From Candidatus Nealsonbacteria bacterium CG08_land_8_20_14_0_20_36_22 (GTDB taxonomy: Bacteria; Patescibacteriota; Minisyncoccia; Minisyncoccales; GWA2-38-27): DNA of 5,257 nt. Below the pieces are notes generated by a model. The model was not told the DNA's origin. It worked only from the letters and a program-made list of their open reading frames with translations, and ran no database searches. The translations under genes and the position numbers were made by a program. Shown here piece by piece: positions 3,334 to 5,257 of the stretch; positions within the stretch are counted from its first letter, which is position 1; the number at the start of each line of letters is the position of its first letter. Where the stretch lies: NCBI GenBank assembly GCA_002774555.1, contig PEYC01000034.1, forward strand, positions 1 through 5,257, read 5' to 3'.

Positions 3334-5257
3334 ATGGCAGAAGAACAAAAAAATAAAATAGGGAATATCAAACCAAGGGAAATTACAGAGGAAATGAAGG
3401 ACTCCTATATTGATTATGCAATGTCAGTTATTGTTTCCCGGGCATTACCCGATGTCCGCGATGGTTTAAAACCGGTTCACCGCCGAATTTTGTATGTAAT
3501 GCATGAAGACGGTTTAACCCACGCCGCAAAATTCCGAAAGTCAGCGTCGGTTATTGGAAGTACTCTTGCAAGGTATCATCCTCATGGCGATATGGCTGTT
3601 TATGATGCTCTAGTTCGTATGGCTCAAGATTTTTCTTTGAGATATCCCTTAGTGCAAGGTCAGGGTAATTTTGGCAGTGTCGATGGGGACAGCGCCGCGG
3701 CTTACCGTTATACCGAGTGTCGGCTTTCAAAAATTGGGGAGGAGACATTAAAAGATATTAGTAAAGATACGGTTGATTTTAGAGATAATTATGATGGAAC
3801 AAAGAAAGAGCCAACTGTTTTGCCCTCTCCTTTGCCCCAGCTTTTATTAAATGGTTCTCTGGGAATTGCCGTTGGTATGGCGACAAATATTCCTCCTCAC
3901 AATCTTTCAGAACTTTGTGATGCTTTAATTTATCTAATAGCTCATCCCAAAGCCACAAGCGAAGATATTTCAGAATTTATCAAAGGGCCAGATTTTCCAA
4001 CTGCTGGTATGATTTATGGGAAAAAAGATATCATAGCAGCTTACTCTCAAGGCAGGGGTCCAATTGTGGTTAGAGGCAAGGCCGAGGTGGAGGAACAAGA
4101 AAAAGGCAAGACACAGATTATTGTTACAGAAATTCCTTTTCAAACCCAGAAATCAGCTTTGGTTGAGCAATTTGCTAAATTGGTCCAAGAAAAGAAAATT
4201 CAAGGAGTTAGAGATATTAGAGACGAGTCAGACCGAGAAGGAATGAGAATTGTTTTTGACCTGCAAAGAGACGCTTATCCTAGAAAAATTTTAAATCAGC
4301 TTTATAAATTTACTGAATTGCAAAAAACCTTTCACTTGAATATGCTGGCCCTAGTAGACGGAATTCAACCAAGAGTTCTTTCTTTGGCAGATGTTTTGAA
4401 TTATTTTATAACTCATAGAAAAGAAGTAGTTGTTAGAAGAACAAAATACGATTTGAAACGGGCCGAAGAGCGAGCCCATATTTTAGAGGGGTTGCACAGA
4501 TGTTTGGGCGAAATCGATGCTGTTATCAAAACAATTAAAGAATCAAAAGACAGAGAGGAAGCCCAGAAGAACTTAATGAAAAAGTTTCGTTTGACTGAAA
4601 TTCAAGCAAACGCTATTTTGGAAACAAAGCTTTCGGCTTTGGCAAAGCTGGAAAGAAAGAAAATTGAGGACGAGCTTAAAGAAATAAAAGCCAAAATTAA
4701 AGAGTTTATCTCAATCCTGAAAAGCCCGGAAAAAGTAAAGGGGGTGGTCAAGAAGGAATTGGAGGATATCAAAGAAAGATTTGGAGACGAGAGAAAAACT
4801 AAAATTTTTGCTCAGAAGGTTGAAGAAATTGCCGAAGAGGACTTAATCCCCCAAGAAGAAACAATCATTACCTTAACTCAGGGTGGCTATATTAAAAGAA
4901 TCAATCCTGCGATTTATAAAATTCAGAAAAGAGGCGGCAAAGGGATATTAGGGATGAAAACCTTGCAAGACGATGTGGTGGAACATTTCCTTTTAACCCA
5001 AACCCATGATTCTCTGCTTTTCTTTACTGATTCCGGCAAGGTTTTCAGGACTATGGTTTATGAAATTCCAGAAGGGACGCGGGTTGCCCGGGGACGAGGC
5101 CTTTTAAACTTTATTGAGATTATTCCGGAAGATAAGATTTTATCTTTAATGACTTTTGGCAAGGAGGATGTTGATTTGGGAATAAAAAATTTAGCAATGG
5201 TTACCAAAAATGGTATAATAAAGAAAACCGCTTTGGAAGAATTTAAAAACGTCAGAA
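3334..5257 (+). CDS. gyrA: DNA gyrase subunit A (C-terminus cut by window edge)
   Basis: GyrA is the DNA-cleaving subunit of the A2B2 topoisomerase that introduces negative supercoils using ATP. The window holds 641 uninterrupted codons. The breakage-reunion domain is complete: PREITEEMKDSYIDYAMSVI near the start, RALPDVRDGLKPVHRRIL at 36-53, the helix with YHPHGDMAVYD (81-91), VQGQGNFGSVDGDSAAAYRY ending in catalytic Tyr126, NGSLGIAVGMATNIPPHN (173-190), and the coiled-coil arm with DESDREGMRI (297-306). The C-terminal DNA-wrapping domain begins near 505 and carries a GyrA box, QKRGGKG (531-537). That box favours GyrA over ParC. The residue equivalent to E. coli Ser83 is Met87, while Asp91 (E. 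coli Asp87) is kept. The ATG at 3334 is forced by an in-frame TAA at 3328; the Shine-Dalgarno is weak. It lies 12 nt after the small membrane protein gene. Confidence 0.97.
   Translation, partial: MAEEQKNKIGNIKPREITEEMKDSYIDYAMSVIVSRALPDVRDGLKPVHRRILYVMHEDGLTHAAKFRKSASVIGSTLARYHPHGDMAVYDALVRMAQDFSLRYPLVQGQGNFGSVDGDSAAAYRYTECRLSKIGEETLKDISKDTVDFRDNYDGTKKEPTVLPSPLPQLLLNGSLGIAVGMATNIPPHNLSELCDALIYLIAHPKATSEDISEFIKGPDFPTAGMIYGKKDIIAAYSQGRGPIVVRGKAEVEEQEKGKTQIIVTEIPFQTQKSALVEQFAKLVQEKKIQGVRDIRDESDREGMRIVFDLQRDAYPRKILNQLYKFTELQKTFHLNMLALVDGIQPRVLSLADVLNYFITHRKEVVVRRTKYDLKRAEERAHILEGLHRCLGEIDAVIKTIKESKDREEAQKNLMKKFRLTEIQANAILETKLSALAKLERKKIEDELKEIKAKIKEFISILKSPEKVKGVVKKELEDIKERFGDERKTKIFAQKVEEIAEEDLIPQEETIITLTQGGYIKRINPAIYKIQKRGGKGILGMKTLQDDVVEHFLLTQTHDSLLFFTDSGKVFRTMVYEIPEGTRVARGRGLLNFIEIIPEDKILSLMTFGKEDVDLGIKNLAMVTKNGIIKKTALEEFKNVR

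Noticed and set aside
3551..3748. Minus-strand frame of 65 codons
   Set aside because: Antisense of the most conserved part of gyrA, including the catalytic tyrosine region.
4064..4246. Plus-strand frame of 60 codons inside gyrA
   Set aside because: Out-of-frame shadow of the continuous gyrA reading frame.

Overview
The window looks like a compact, AT-rich housekeeping stretch from a bacterium, most plausibly a member of the Patescibacteria (Candidate Phyla Radiation, perhaps Parcubacteria). The reasons are the short spacers, the four-domain S1 protein, the order MBL-fold hydrolase / small membrane protein / gyrA, and AT-rich inverted repeats between genes. The taxonomic call is inference from gene style and recollection; no marker search was possible.

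Layout. Three genes lie on the minus strand. They are an S1-domain ribosomal protein (1122-2261), a small zinc-ribbon plus coiled-coil protein (719-1063), and the N-terminal third of the membrane protease FtsH (609 down to 1, running off the left edge). Three genes lie on the plus strand. They are an MBL-fold hydrolase (2361-3017), a 61-residue single-pass membrane protein (3136-3321), and the first 641 codons of DNA gyrase subunit A (3334-5257, running off the right edge). The two groups diverge from a 99-bp region (2262-2360). No stretch longer than 300 bases lacks a gene.

Regulation readable in the sequence. Four sigma70-type promoters can be placed, each with a 17-bp spacer. The one before the zinc-ribbon gene is a perfect consensus and is followed by a leader with a strong Shine-Dalgarno site. 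The promoters of the S1 gene, the MBL gene and ftsH lie so close to their ATGs that the transcripts would be leaderless or nearly so, and those starts lack a good Shine-Dalgarno. A rho-independent terminator separates the zinc-ribbon gene from ftsH.

Most interesting structure. (1) Two palindromes with the core ACYCCGTT...AACGGGGT each run directly into the -35 box of a promoter. One of them also encodes the odd C-terminal tail of the S1 protein. (2) The zinc-ribbon gene is bracketed by an 11-bp inverted repeat that would pair the 5' leader of its mRNA with the 3' end just before the terminator. (3) An approximately 105-bp AT-rich degenerate inverted repeat separates the MBL gene from the small membrane protein gene. 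I see no defence system, CRISPR array, RNA gene or transposase. Translation (S1), membrane proteolysis (FtsH) and DNA topology (GyrA) are core functions with no direct functional link beyond being neighbours.
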